In this document: positions 1 to 7,849 of the stretch, piece after piece
How positions within the stretch are numbered: the stretch's first letter is position 1
Layout: each line of letters opens with the position of its first letter
DNA from: a virus
Virus record (IMG/VR): IMGVR_UViG_3300029448_000394
Location: 1,360 to 25,468 of that record
Length of the DNA stretch: 24,109 nucleotides
Direction: 5' to 3' (one strand)
Notes under the pieces: generated by a model
The model's database searches: none
What the model was told of the DNA's origin: nothing
Seen by the model: the letters and a program-made list of their open reading frames with translations, nothing else
Made by a program: the position numbers and the translations under genes

Positions 1-308
1 GCAGCCGCAATAAGTATATCATCAGAAAACTCAAAGTAATCCTCATCCTCCATCCACTTAAATACACCGTCATTACTTTCACCATCAAAGGTTACTGTAA
101 TGTCTGTACCTGCAGTACCGTCACCCATCGTAATAGATGTACCAAGTAGCTTAGTAATAGGACCACCTTCTGCAGTAGTACCGTCATGTGTGTGACCTGT
201 ACTTGAGGCAAAGGCAGCTAATAACTGATCAAACTCATTGTTAGTGTGAGCCGCCGTAATTGTATCACCGTCTGTGTAGGTTGACTGTCTTGTATATGTA
301 GCACCCAT
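1..308 (-). CDS. Tail fibre N-terminal part (3' end cut by window edge)
   Basis: An open frame starts with ATG at 308, directly next to the stop of the upstream gene at 309-311, and runs without a stop to the left edge, giving about 102 codons. The product begins MGATYTRQSTYTDGDTITA and continues with an NNEFDQLLAAF helix and a TGHTHDGT motif. That layout (a short polar start, a helix, then a THDG segment) is typical of the N-terminal virion-attachment part of tail fibre or spike proteins in T7-like and marine short-tailed phages. Its position after the adaptor and tail tube genes fits. The receptor-binding part lies outside the window, so host specificity cannot be read. The tail-fibre role is inferred from motif and position. 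Confidence 0.7.
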   Translation of the reverse strand, partial: MGATYTRQSTYTDGDTITAAHTNNEFDQLLAAFASSTGHTHDGTTAEGGPITKLLGTSITMGDGTAGTDITVTFDGESNDGVFKWMEDEDYFEFSDDILIAA

Positions 309-2048
309 CTAACGTCTTGCTCCTAATTCATATTCTAACTGAAACCCTTTAAGTGAGTAAGGTGCAGTAGTACCACCATCCTCTACCTTTAGTGCAACTG
401 AAAACCCTGATCCTTCTACTGGTTGCCGTACAAGTGGCTGTGTAGGACCACCATAAACAAACTGTGTTGCACTAGCTGTTGTACTATATACAGCAGAACC
501 ATATTGTGCAGCAACATTTGATGTATCTAACGCATAAGGGGCAGGTCTTGCTGAGTCAGTATCTTCGTTGTCGTATCTAAGTATTAAGTCAGCATCAATG
601 TCAGCTTCAGGTTTGTAGTTAATAATTACCCTGTGCATATGCTTACGAATACCAGTATCACCAAAGCTCATGTCAGGACTTCTGTATCTACCTAAGATAG
701 CCGTACCATCAAAGTCATTGCCTGATTCTTGCCTTTGTATAAATCCTGTAGTGTCACCATGTAGGACAATAACATCACCTGACTCAACAAAGGTATCCGT
801 ACAAGCTACCTGTATGCCTCTTGTTTCAGAAAACTCAAATGCTTCTTTTTTAAGAACACAGATAGCACCTTTAGATAGTGTTTGTCCTTGCCCGTCTTTA
901 GTAAAGAATATACGGTACTGTGTTTTATCTGGTATAACTACACTGTCAAACGATCCTGCATCTTTAATGTTTTCATCAAATACAGTCTGGATGTTTTTAC
1001 TAATTGTACCAAGTTCAGTATCACCAATACGTGCAGTCGCAGCAACAGTACGTAGCCCATCAGGACCAAGAAAGATTAAGTCACCTGCAAATTCCTGTAC
1101 GGTAAATCCATTAACACAACCAATGTTTCTTGTTACAGGCTGTACAGCAAAGTCACTTAGAGATGAGCCTGTTAGTTTAAATATTCTGTTTTCACAAAAA
1201 ATAAACAAACTGTCACGAAAGACTTTTAGTGCAACTACAGTATCGTCAACTTTAATACTACCAGCACCTGCACCACTACTAAAACCATCTTCATTAAACG
1301 GCTCACTAAATACTATCTCTTGTGGTGTAGTAGACTTACCTGCATAGAACATATGGTTTCTATATGCAGCTACAACAGTAGAACCAACTACACTGCTAGT
1401 GCTTACATCTGTGGCTGACAAGGAAGTATTAAATACTACAGGTGCGTTAGTTTGATCTACTAATATAATCTTTTCATTGCCATCAAAGTTAAACCGTTCA
1501 AAGTTATACTTCTTAGCACTGGTTCTGCCTGTATCTCTTTCTGTCCAGCTTTCTGATACTACATCAAGTTTAGCATGTGTTGCTGCAGTAGTGCTTGAGG
1601 TAGCTCTAGTTACGCCAGTAAATGTAGTAGAGGTAACACCTGTGTAGGTAAATAACTCAGAGTTAATCTGCAATGTACCACTAGAAGAAAACCCTGTAGT
1701 GCTAGGTACAGTAATAGTACCTGATCCTGTCATACCTGTGCCTGATGCAATAGCAATAGACAACTCAGCAGATGCAGCACTAAATATCTTCTCACCTCTA
1801 GCTGCTAATACTTTGTTGTCAAACTTAGCAACCATTAGTAATAGTTCTGAGCTAGAGCTAGTTTGTGGGACTATAGCGTTTACGTATTTACGAAAGCCAC
1901 TAATCCTACGATAGCCACCTGAAATGTCAGGCTCAAAGTTTTCTAACTCAAGTGCCTCGCCCGGTTGCATAATAAAGTTAGAACGGTTAAGAACTAAACC
2001 ACCCTCACAGTTAAATGCTACTGGTTGTGTACGTGAACTATCGGGCAT
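309..2048 (-). CDS. Tail tube/hub protein (T7 gp12 / P22 gp10-like position)
   Basis: 579 aa. The ATG at 2048 overlaps the stop of the adaptor gene (2048-2983) by one base. The protein is beta-rich. Around residues 225-340 there are repeated short strands such as AYRNHMFYAG, VVALKVFRDSLFIFCENRIFKL and FAGDLIFLGPDGLR, which look like propeller-type blades of tail hub proteins. Residues about 108-164 form a Gly/Thr-rich inserted module (TITVPSTTGF, then TYTGVTSTTFTGVTR, then AATHA) that also occurs in the upstream adaptor. Gene order adaptor, this gene, tail fibre matches the gp11-gp12-fibre order of T7-type tails. The assignment as tail tube, stabilisation or hub protein rests on order, size and composition, not on a diagnostic motif. 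Confidence 0.65.
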   Translation of the reverse strand: MPDSSRTQPVAFNCEGGLVLNRSNFIMQPGEALELENFEPDISGGYRRISGFRKYVNAIVPQTSSSSELLLMVAKFDNKVLAARGEKIFSAASAELSIAIASGTGMTGSGTITVPSTTGFSSSGTLQINSELFTYTGVTSTTFTGVTRATSSTTAATHAKLDVVSESWTERDTGRTSAKKYNFERFNFDGNEKIILVDQTNAPVVFNTSLSATDVSTSSVVGSTVVAAYRNHMFYAGKSTTPQEIVFSEPFNEDGFSSGAGAGSIKVDDTVVALKVFRDSLFIFCENRIFKLTGSSLSDFAVQPVTRNIGCVNGFTVQEFAGDLIFLGPDGLRTVAATARIGDTELGTISKNIQTVFDENIKDAGSFDSVVIPDKTQYRIFFTKDGQGQTLSKGAICVLKKEAFEFSETRGIQVACTDTFVESGDVIVLHGDTTGFIQRQESGNDFDGTAILGRYRSPDMSFGDTGIRKHMHRVIINYKPEADIDADLILRYDNEDTDSARPAPYALDTSNVAAQYGSAVYSTTASATQFVYGGPTQPLVRQPVEGSGFSVALKVEDGGTTAPYSLKGFQLEYELGARR

Positions 2049-2983
2049 TAATTTACACCCGACATAAAGTTAGAAGAAGCTCGTGGTCTATTAGTTACAG
2101 TAGATCTAATATACTCATACTTATTAATTAATAAGCTACGCATATTTTTAATACCCTCTTCAAACCTAGCAAAGTTTAATTGATATTGTTGTAGCTCACC
2201 TCGATATTGGTATACATAAGCAGTAGCGCCATCTACTATTACAGGTGCAAATCTTTCTGGAATTGTTGTTGTATCACCATGAGCAGAAAGATCACTAGGA
2301 AAAGTAAAATAATCAAAGACTAATGTATAAGCTTTGTCAGGATAAGGGTATAGTAAATAATTATTATCAGGGGTACGTACTATATTTCTAGGTATGCCAC
2401 CTTCACTAAATTGAGTAACTGCAACACCACTGGAATGTGCAGCAGCGGTTGTACTATTAGCACCACGGGTGCAACCTGTAATGTCATTACCTAATATACC
2501 AGTGTAGGTAACTTGCTCACTACCTATATGTACTGTGCCTGTAGTGTCAAGTCCTGTAGTAGATGCAAGAGTTAAAGTAGCTACACTACTAGAGTGAGAT
2601 CCATTTAATGTTGTAGCTATAACATCATCTTCTTTACTGGCATAATTTTTTTCAATGTATTCTTTATAATTTAATGTAACTAAGTTATTACCTGATGTAT
2701 TAAGGTCAGTGTCTTTTTTAATTCTAGCTGTACTATAGTCTATAGATTTAGTACTTGTAGGTATTGTATATCTAGCTTGTCCTGCTACTAAAGTAGAAGA
2801 GTTACTAGCATGATTAAAAGAATAGCCAAACTCTGTCTGATTAATAAATCTTATTGATTCGTTAACAGCATTTTTACATTGAGTTTGTACACCTCTAGAA
2901 CTAGAAAAGTTACTAGAAGTAAGCTCTACCTCATTCATACGGGTAATAACACTATTAGTTAAAGTAAGAAAAGTAAGAGCCAT
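2048..2983 (-). CDS. Head-tail adaptor / tail tubular protein A-like
   Basis: 311 aa. The N-terminal half has helices (VITRMNEVELTSS, AVNESIRFINQ) and the C-terminal part is helical (FAPVIVDGATAYVYQYRG, FARFEEGIKNMRSLLINKYEYIRS). This is the usual pattern of T7 gp11-like adaptors that sit under the portal. Residues about 133-189 are an inserted Thr/Gly-rich beta module containing SEQVTYTG, DITGCTRGANSTTAAAH and a final Gly-Val, closely resembling one in the next gene. Upstream, between 2984 and 3063, lie two hairpins. The adaptor call is inferred from the helical frame, the size and the position between capsid and tail genes. Confidence 0.65.
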   Translation of the reverse strand: MALTFLTLTNSVITRMNEVELTSSNFSSSRGVQTQCKNAVNESIRFINQTEFGYSFNHASNSSTLVAGQARYTIPTSTKSIDYSTARIKKDTDLNTSGNNLVTLNYKEYIEKNYASKEDDVIATTLNGSHSSSVATLTLASTTGLDTTGTVHIGSEQVTYTGILGNDITGCTRGANSTTAAAHSSGVAVTQFSEGGIPRNIVRTPDNNYLLYPYPDKAYTLVFDYFTFPSDLSAHGDTTTIPERFAPVIVDGATAYVYQYRGELQQYQLNFARFEEGIKNMRSLLINKYEYIRSTVTNRPRASSNFMSGVN

Positions 2984-3004
2984 GTTTACCCCAAGAGTTT
3001 TTTG

Positions 3005-3050
3005 TAGTGTATGTTTGATACACTAATGGGGCCAGCACGTAACCAGCCCC
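3005..3050 (-). terminator. Tandem hairpins between the capsid-side and tail-side genes
   Basis: Two adjacent inverted repeats fill the gap after the gene ending at 3064. In transcript order the first (3050-3028) is GGGGCTGG pairing with CTGGCCCC, 8 bp with two G-U pairs around a 7-nt loop. The second (3025-3005) is a perfect 8-bp stem, TAGTGTAT with ATACACTA, around a 5-nt loop. Neither is followed by a good U-run on the minus strand (CAAAAAAC follows). They could act as a partial terminator or an mRNA-processing or stability element that separates abundant capsid transcripts from tail transcripts. Confidence 0.4.
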
Positions 3051-3063
3051 AAAAGTTATTGAC

Positions 3064-3600
3064 TTATGCCAAAAGGTCACGGTCAACTTCATTTGCAGAA
3101 CCTGACTGTGAAATATCATCCATGATAACACAAACTGCGTACACACGAATAATACCACCAGTAATAGTACCACTAGATGCATGAATTTCTACATCAAGTG
3201 TATCTGCTGCTGCAGTGAATACTGGCAAGTTACCACAGACACCTGAAGATGTAATTGCTGGTGTGTGATCACCAACAGATGCACCATCATAGTCAAACGA
3301 TGCAGCAAAAATGTCTACATCTGTTCCTGTGATACCAATATGCAAAGCAGAGTCGGTAGTAGTACCCTCCATTGCTGTAACCACTTTAAATCCTGCGTGT
3401 AGGACCATAGTGTTTGCAGGTACAGCAATAGCTTGAATGATATCATTTGCTGCTAGAGCAGTTCCACCATTCTGTAGAATTGCATCCGCCATATCAATGT
3501 CGTTTTGCAAAACAGTAAGAGCACCACGGAGTTTCTTATTCCCTGTTCCACCGTTATTAGAAGTAGAAGCAGAGTTAGTGGACATAGTAATAGTAGCCAT
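3064..3600 (-). CDS. Beta-rich virion protein next to the major capsid gene
   Basis: 178 aa, with the ATG at 3600 shortly after the major capsid stop (3615). The product is rich in Ala, Thr, Gly, Val and Ile, has no clear enzymatic motif and reads as short beta strands (IIQAIAVPANTMVLHAGFKVV, ALHIGITGTDVDIFAASFDYDG, IIRVYAVCVIMDD). This composition and position immediately after the major capsid protein are typical of capsid decoration or head-fibre proteins in marine phages. It resembles the 193-aa protein at 14996-15577 in style, though I cannot align them confidently by eye. The structural role is inferred. Confidence 0.5.
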   Translation of the reverse strand: MATITMSTNSASTSNNGGTGNKKLRGALTVLQNDIDMADAILQNGGTALAANDIIQAIAVPANTMVLHAGFKVVTAMEGTTTDSALHIGITGTDVDIFAASFDYDGASVGDHTPAITSSGVCGNLPVFTAAADTLDVEIHASSGTITGGIIRVYAVCVIMDDISQSGSANEVDRDLLA

Positions 3601-3614
3601 AATTAAATCCCCCC

Positions 3615-4688
3615 TTATGCTGCGTTATACTTAGCGGTTACAAGAGCTTCTGGACGAAGGATCTTGCGACCGTATAGATGCATACCACGAACAATGTCAG
3701 CAAAGCTGTCAGGGTCACGATATGTTTCTGTCTTGTTGATCTGCTCTGCAGTTGCTACAGCAGAATCATGACCAGCAACAATAACACCGAAGTTAGCATT
3801 TTGATTGCTTGAACCGGATGTACCTGGTCCTGTACCTACCGCTGGCAGGTTAGAGGATACATACATACGGAAACCGTGGAAGTTATTAATAACCAGACCA
3901 TTGCGAAGTCCACCGGAATCACCATAGTCCCCATTCATAAAGCGGCTGTCCTCATCGGAAAGCAGTTCCATAAATACTGGGTCAATTACAAGCCAACGCC
4001 CTTGAGTGTCAACTTGCTGTTGATCAAGCAAACGCTTCATACGTGCTACAACCATAGCAGGGGAAGCAGTTGCAGTTGGAAGTGAAGTGGCACCGGGCAT
4101 ACGTGCAGTAAGCGGGATAGAATGTTCCCCTGCAGAGCTTGTTGTAATGTTACCAAAGTCACCTTTTTTCAGTTTCATGCTTGAAAGCAATTCGTCTGAA
4201 CCAGCAGATGATACGGCTTTTTCACCACTTGCAGTAGTGTTAGCTGTATCTGGTTTTCCATGCAAAGCTGATTGTTTAAAACCTGACAAGTAGCCAAGAA
4301 CTTCTTGGTCATACTGATCAGCCAAACGGTAAGCTGCACGGTCTGTTGCTAAATCCATGAAATTAACGTGGCTGTGAGCCTCTTCGATATCATCCATTTT
4401 AAAAGCAAAGTAGTTGCTCTTGTCAACTACCAGTGTAAAATCTTCATCGTCAAGATCTTGTGCGGTAACATTTGTGCCGCGTGTATAAGCTTGAACAGAG
4501 ATTTCTGGTTCTTTAATAATACGTACTGTATCACCTTGTGCAGCGATCTCACCAAAATAATCACTATTGGTAATATCACCTACAGTAGCAGACTTACGGA
4601 AAGCAAGCTGTACTTTTTTAGAATAGATTATGGGACTGAAATTACCGTTTGGTAGATTCCCATAACCTGATGCGGTTGAAAAAGCCAT
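3615..4688 (-). CDS. Major capsid protein
   Basis: 357 aa. It starts at the ATG at 4688, with a strong ribosome binding site (AGGAGG, 7 nt upstream). The sequence has the usual features of an HK97-fold major capsid protein of short-tailed marine phages: an early helix SKKVQLAFRKSATVGDIT, a GDTVRIIKEPEISVQAYTRG strand region, an LVVDKSNYFAFKMDDIEEAHSHV segment, then TDRAAYRLADQYDQEVLGYLSG. A later RWLVIDPVFMELLSDEDSRF and NGLVINNFHGFRMYVSSNLP block corresponds to the P-domain. It directly follows the scaffold gene. A promoter and a leader of about 200 nt lie just upstream, consistent with strong independent expression. No HK97-style cleaved delta domain is visible, in line with a separate scaffold. 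Confidence 0.88.
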   Translation of the reverse strand: MAFSTASGYGNLPNGNFSPIIYSKKVQLAFRKSATVGDITNSDYFGEIAAQGDTVRIIKEPEISVQAYTRGTNVTAQDLDDEDFTLVVDKSNYFAFKMDDIEEAHSHVNFMDLATDRAAYRLADQYDQEVLGYLSGFKQSALHGKPDTANTTASGEKAVSSAGSDELLSSMKLKKGDFGNITTSSAGEHSIPLTARMPGATSLPTATASPAMVVARMKRLLDQQQVDTQGRWLVIDPVFMELLSDEDSRFMNGDYGDSGGLRNGLVINNFHGFRMYVSSNLPAVGTGPGTSGSSNQNANFGVIVAGHDSAVATAEQINKTETYRDPDSFADIVRGMHLYGRKILRPEALVTAKYNAA

Positions 4689-4860
4689 GTTTAATCCTCC
4701 TATAAAAAGTTTAGGCTTTCTAAGTTAAACATTATAGTAAGAGGCTGTTACATCTTAGGGTGCAAGTTAAGATTAATTTGCGCTATTAATAATACTTGGG
4801 CCTATTCAAAACAGGTGTTCTCATATTAAGTTTGACTTCAATATGTGTGGGGTATGTAAT

Positions 4861-4893
4861 ACAAAAGGTAGTCACCTTAGATGAGGCTTTTGT
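4861..4893 (-). promoter_or_regulatory. Attenuator-like alternative stems in the capsid gene leader
   Basis: In the leader between the promoter at 4905-4932 and the capsid ATG, two pairings share the same bases. The long stem pairs ACAAAAG (transcript 4893-4887) with CTTTTGT (4867-4861). The short hairpin, AAGGT-GACT-ACCTT (4878-4865), is followed by TTGTATT. The two are mutually exclusive. The short one, with its trailing T-rich stretch, could be a weak terminator. The stems are visible; the attenuation role is inference. Confidence 0.3.
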
Positions 4894-4904
4894 TATATCC
4901 CCTA

Positions 4905-4932
4905 GTTATACTATTGATTTTTCATTTGTCAA
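4905..4932 (-). promoter_or_regulatory. Near-consensus sigma-70 promoter for the capsid gene
   Basis: On the minus strand TTGACA (4932-4927) is followed by a 16-nt spacer and TATAAC (4910-4905), which is 11 of 12 consensus bases. It lies just after the scaffold stop (4941) and about 220 nt upstream of the capsid start, in the only sizeable gap of the late arm left of the DUF1127 gene. The string TATAACTAGG and the box TATTGACA recur together at 19485-19510 ahead of the first late gene, suggesting a shared late promoter type. Confidence 0.65.
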
Positions 4933-4940
4933 TAGTTAAT

Positions 4941-5810
4941 TTACCTAGCAGAGCCAGATATATCGTAGATAAATTTACCACTACGTAATGCAGCATTAAT
5001 TTCATCTGATCGTTCTTCAAATTCTTTAGCAGACATACGAGCTACTTCTGATTCTCGGATTGAGTTAGAAACATCTTCTACATCTACTTCAGTCTTATTA
5101 TTCTTAGCCACTGTCTTAGCAGCATCTTTAGTTTTTCTTTTCTTATCTGCAGGGGTAAGACCTTTATCCATTTTATAAAGATCAATTACTCGGATAACAG
5201 ATTGTGGATCATCTGAGTTTTCATACAAAGCATCCTTAACCCACTTAGGTTGTGCATCTGCCCAGTTATGAAAATCATCTGCTGCTCGTAGGTCATCAAA
5301 GTCTGAATGTGTTTTCCTAATTACAGACTCAGCACTAGTACGTTTAAGTTCTGTACGTTCGTTATCAAGTTCTTCAATACGGATGTTAGCTTTATCAAAC
5401 ATCTCTTGAGCTTGTTTAGCTGCAGTAGCTTGTACAAAACCTGCAACATCAGGGTACTCTTTCATCCAAGCTTCTAGATCTTCATCTGACTTAGGTGGTA
5501 CAATACCTTCTTGCTTTGCAAGCTTTTCTAGTTTAGCAAATTTTTCTTCCCACTCTTTTTCTTTTTGCTGAGTGTGTCTACGTAAATCACCATAGCGTTT
5601 TTTAAAGGTTCGCTCTTCTGGAGATACTGGTGTTTCTTCAGTTTCTTCTTCTTTAGCTTCTACCTTTTCTTCTTGTTCTTCCTCGTCACCTTTAAGAAGA
5701 TTTTCAATTTCTTTTTCTTCTTCTTCTATACGTTTACGATTTCTGTTATTGTGATTAGGATTTACAAATCCTGCAGTTTTTGGTGTTTCCATAGTTTGTA
5801 GTTCAGGCAT
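4941..5810 (-). CDS. Capsid scaffolding protein
   Basis: 289 aa, immediately upstream of the major capsid gene in the transcript. The protein is highly charged and largely helical: an acidic stretch with runs of Glu (residues about 28-65), then a coiled-coil-like region rich in Lys and Glu (KRYGDLRRHTQQKEKEWEEK and onwards), and a basic C-terminal third (KGLTPADKKRKTKDAAKT). High charge, low hydrophobicity, coiled coil and location just before the major capsid protein are the standard marks of internal scaffolds in T7-, P22- and cyanophage-type heads. The start ATG at 5810 has a GGAAAAA-type ribosome site upstream. No protease motif is visible. Confidence 0.8.
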   Translation of the reverse strand: MPELQTMETPKTAGFVNPNHNNRNRKRIEEEEKEIENLLKGDEEEQEEKVEAKEEETEETPVSPEERTFKKRYGDLRRHTQQKEKEWEEKFAKLEKLAKQEGIVPPKSDEDLEAWMKEYPDVAGFVQATAAKQAQEMFDKANIRIEELDNERTELKRTSAESVIRKTHSDFDDLRAADDFHNWADAQPKWVKDALYENSDDPQSVIRVIDLYKMDKGLTPADKKRKTKDAAKTVAKNNKTEVDVEDVSNSIRESEVARMSAKEFEERSDEINAALRSGKFIYDISGSAR

Positions 5811-5851
5811 ATTTTTTTCCTTATGTTGGGGTCAGCCTTAGCTGAGTAGCC

Positions 5852-6112
5852 TTATTGGGGTCGTCTCATTCCTAGTCCCGGAGGAGTAGGCATTTCTTGT
5901 TGTTGTGGTTGAGGTTCTCTATTAGTAGCTTCTGCAAATTGATCTACCTCAACGCCACCTAATCCAGCAACGTCAGGTCCAACTATCTTAGCAACTAAAT
6001 TTGCTTCTGGTGTTCTTTTAAATTCCATTAGCATTGTCTTTTCTTCATCAGAAAGATTCATTATACGTTTTTGTACATCTTCAAGATATTGACCGTGAGC
6101 ATCATTTTCCAT
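5852..6112 (-). CDS. Small acidic protein before scaffold, unknown
   Basis: 86 aa. The N-terminal half is helical (YLEDVQKRIMNLSDEEKTMLMEF) and the C-terminal third is Pro/Gln-rich and looks disordered (REPQPQQQEMPTPPGLGMRRP). It starts 4 bases after the 577-aa gene ends and precedes the scaffold, so it belongs to the head-assembly block. No family is recognised. Possible roles include a minor head protein or an assembly factor. Its reality is supported by tight spacing and protein-like composition. Confidence 0.7.
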   Translation of the reverse strand: MENDAHGQYLEDVQKRIMNLSDEEKTMLMEFKRTPEANLVAKIVGPDVAGLGGVEVDQFAEATNREPQPQQQEMPTPPGLGMRRPQ

Positions 6113-6115
6113 AGT

Positions 6116-7849
6116 CTACGCTTTCTTTAACCAATTTGTTTCTAACTCTAGCACCATACTCTTATAAGTTTGATGGGCTTTATCCAGCATGTTATTATCA
6201 ATATGCTCAATAGCAGAGTCAATTTGTTTACCTACCCAATCCCATGTAGGATTATCTTTAGGTATAGCTGCAACAATCTTAGGTGCAACTTGATAATACT
6301 TCTTAACTTCTTCTGGATAGTCTGCTAAGTAGGTGTCCCTGAAATTACGCAGCTTTGTTAAGGTAGGTCCATCATCAGCTTCACCTCTATGCTCTACTAT
6401 AGCAGTGGTTAAAAAACATCCTGACTCACCTTTTGTTGCACCTGAGTGAGTGCTTCCCTCTTGCCCTTTAGTTTTACTACTAGCCTCCCACTCAGCAAGC
6501 TTTTGTCTATTAGCCCCACTATCATAACTTCTTAATTGTCTTACATCTTCCCAATTTAATTTGTTAGCTGGTTTATCTACAGTTACAGGACTACCTCCAC
6601 CACTAGAAGTACCAAGGAATTGATCAGCCCTACTTTGTGTTATTGGGTTTTGTCGTGCTTGTTGAATTGCTACTAATGACGGATCTCCAGCTTCCATAGA
6701 TTGTTTTTGCAAAACCTCATCTGAATTTGATCCGTCTGATTTAATTAAATCACCAAACATATTATATTTTGGAGTTGATACTTTTTCTTTAGGTCTAAGA
6801 TTAGGTCCACCTGTACCATATTTATTTTTAATTTTTCTAACATTATCAACATCTGACTTTAACTTAGTCAAATATTCTTGAAACTCTTCATCCCTAAGGT
6901 TACTTGGAACATCTACACCTGCATCCCTTAAAGCCCTAATAGTTCTTAAGTCACCATCAGAGCCAATAATAGAATTAATAGTTCTATCAGTATATTTTAA
7001 ATTTTTATTAGCTTCAAACTCAAATCTTAATTTGTCGTCTATTACTTTAGCTTTTTCAACATCACCCATAACTTCATAAATATTTTTCATAGCTTTAGAT
7101 TTAGATATAGCAATACTTCCCCCTGTCATGCCAACTATCCCACCAATTACTGTAGGTCCAAGATTAGGAATCTGAAAAAATTGTTCTGTAGTTTTTTGTG
7201 GATCACTCCAATCAGCTTTTTCATACCAATCTCCACCACCAATAATGCCAAAAGTTTCTCCAGTGTTAGTATCTCTCATAGGTTCTTGTGGTCCATTATC
7301 ATCACCACTTGTACTTACTCTAGGTGCATAGGTAACAGGGGCTGGTATGTTAACTGCTGGTGGAGCAATAGGTGAAGTTACACAGACTCTTAGAATAGGA
7401 TCGTATGTCTTACCTTTTGCAGCACAGGTAGTAGGACTTGGTGCTTCATAACCATCGTCTTTATAAGACCCTGCCCCTGGTTTTTCAAAACTAAACTCAC
7501 CAGTATATCGATTTGGAGTAGTTACAGAGGCAGTAGTTAGTGCGCCTTGATTAGCCATGATAGGTTTATCAATTGGTTCACCACCTATCCTACCATCTTT
7601 TTCCATATCAGTCAAGCCTGATTTTGCTTTATTACGTAAATCTTCAAAATAATTTACACCAAAGTATCTAACTACATCAGCAGGAACTACATACTCTCCT
7701 TCAGAAAGCATGGCAGGAAGATTATCTCGTACTTCTTTAGCCATAGAACCAGAAGGAACATCGTTACCAGATACAGGATCTTTATTCCTACCATCATCCT
7801 TAAGACCACCATACTTAAACAAGTTCATTTGTTCTTTTGTATTCTTCAC
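6116..7849 (-). CDS. Virion-associated protein with LSEGEYVVPADVVRYFG motif and C-terminal CFI-box-like domain
   Basis: 577 aa. The start is a GTG at 7849 whose bases overlap the upstream stop (GTGA); an AGGA lies close upstream. Residues 48-64 (LSEGEYVVPADVVRYFG), followed by a helix and GRIGGEP, form a motif I know from many marine phage structural proteins, often preceded as here by a GGL segment near the N-terminus. A short Gly-rich hydrophobic stretch occurs near residue 235. The middle is charged and low-complexity. Residues 478 to the end begin CFLTTAIVEHRGE, then LTKLRNFRDTYL and KYYQVAPKIVAAI, matching the CFI-box type C-terminal module (Cys-Phe-Ile/Leu-x-Thr-Ala, then LRxFRD, then YY..AP.I). 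Function is unknown. Order suggests an internal or tail-associated virion component. Confidence 0.75.
   Translation of the reverse strand: MKNTKEQMNLFKYGGLKDDGRNKDPVSGNDVPSGSMAKEVRDNLPAMLSEGEYVVPADVVRYFGVNYFEDLRNKAKSGLTDMEKDGRIGGEPIDKPIMANQGALTTASVTTPNRYTGEFSFEKPGAGSYKDDGYEAPSPTTCAAKGKTYDPILRVCVTSPIAPPAVNIPAPVTYAPRVSTSGDDNGPQEPMRDTNTGETFGIIGGGDWYEKADWSDPQKTTEQFFQIPNLGPTVIGGIVGMTGGSIAISKSKAMKNIYEVMGDVEKAKVIDDKLRFEFEANKNLKYTDRTINSIIGSDGDLRTIRALRDAGVDVPSNLRDEEFQEYLTKLKSDVDNVRKIKNKYGTGGPNLRPKEKVSTPKYNMFGDLIKSDGSNSDEVLQKQSMEAGDPSLVAIQQARQNPITQSRADQFLGTSSGGGSPVTVDKPANKLNWEDVRQLRSYDSGANRQKLAEWEASSKTKGQEGSTHSGATKGESGCFLTTAIVEHRGEADDGPTLTKLRNFRDTYLADYPEEVKKYYQVAPKIVAAIPKDNPTWDWVGKQIDSAIEHIDNNMLDKAHQTYKSMVLELETNWLKKA

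Noticed and set aside
670-1347. 225-codon plus-strand frame inside the tail tube gene
   Set aside because: It lies antisense within a well-supported gene, has no ribosome site, and its translation is Ser/Pro/Val-rich without protein-like patterning; it is a shadow of the minus-strand codons.
2955-3182. 75-codon minus-strand frame across the tandem hairpins
   Set aside because: It overlaps the ends of two better genes and the hairpin gap; its hydrophobic start is an out-of-frame reading of the 178-aa gene.
3437-4655. Several plus-strand frames of 65-95 codons over the capsid region
   Set aside because: All are antisense to the capsid and decoration genes with no start signals or recognisable motifs.
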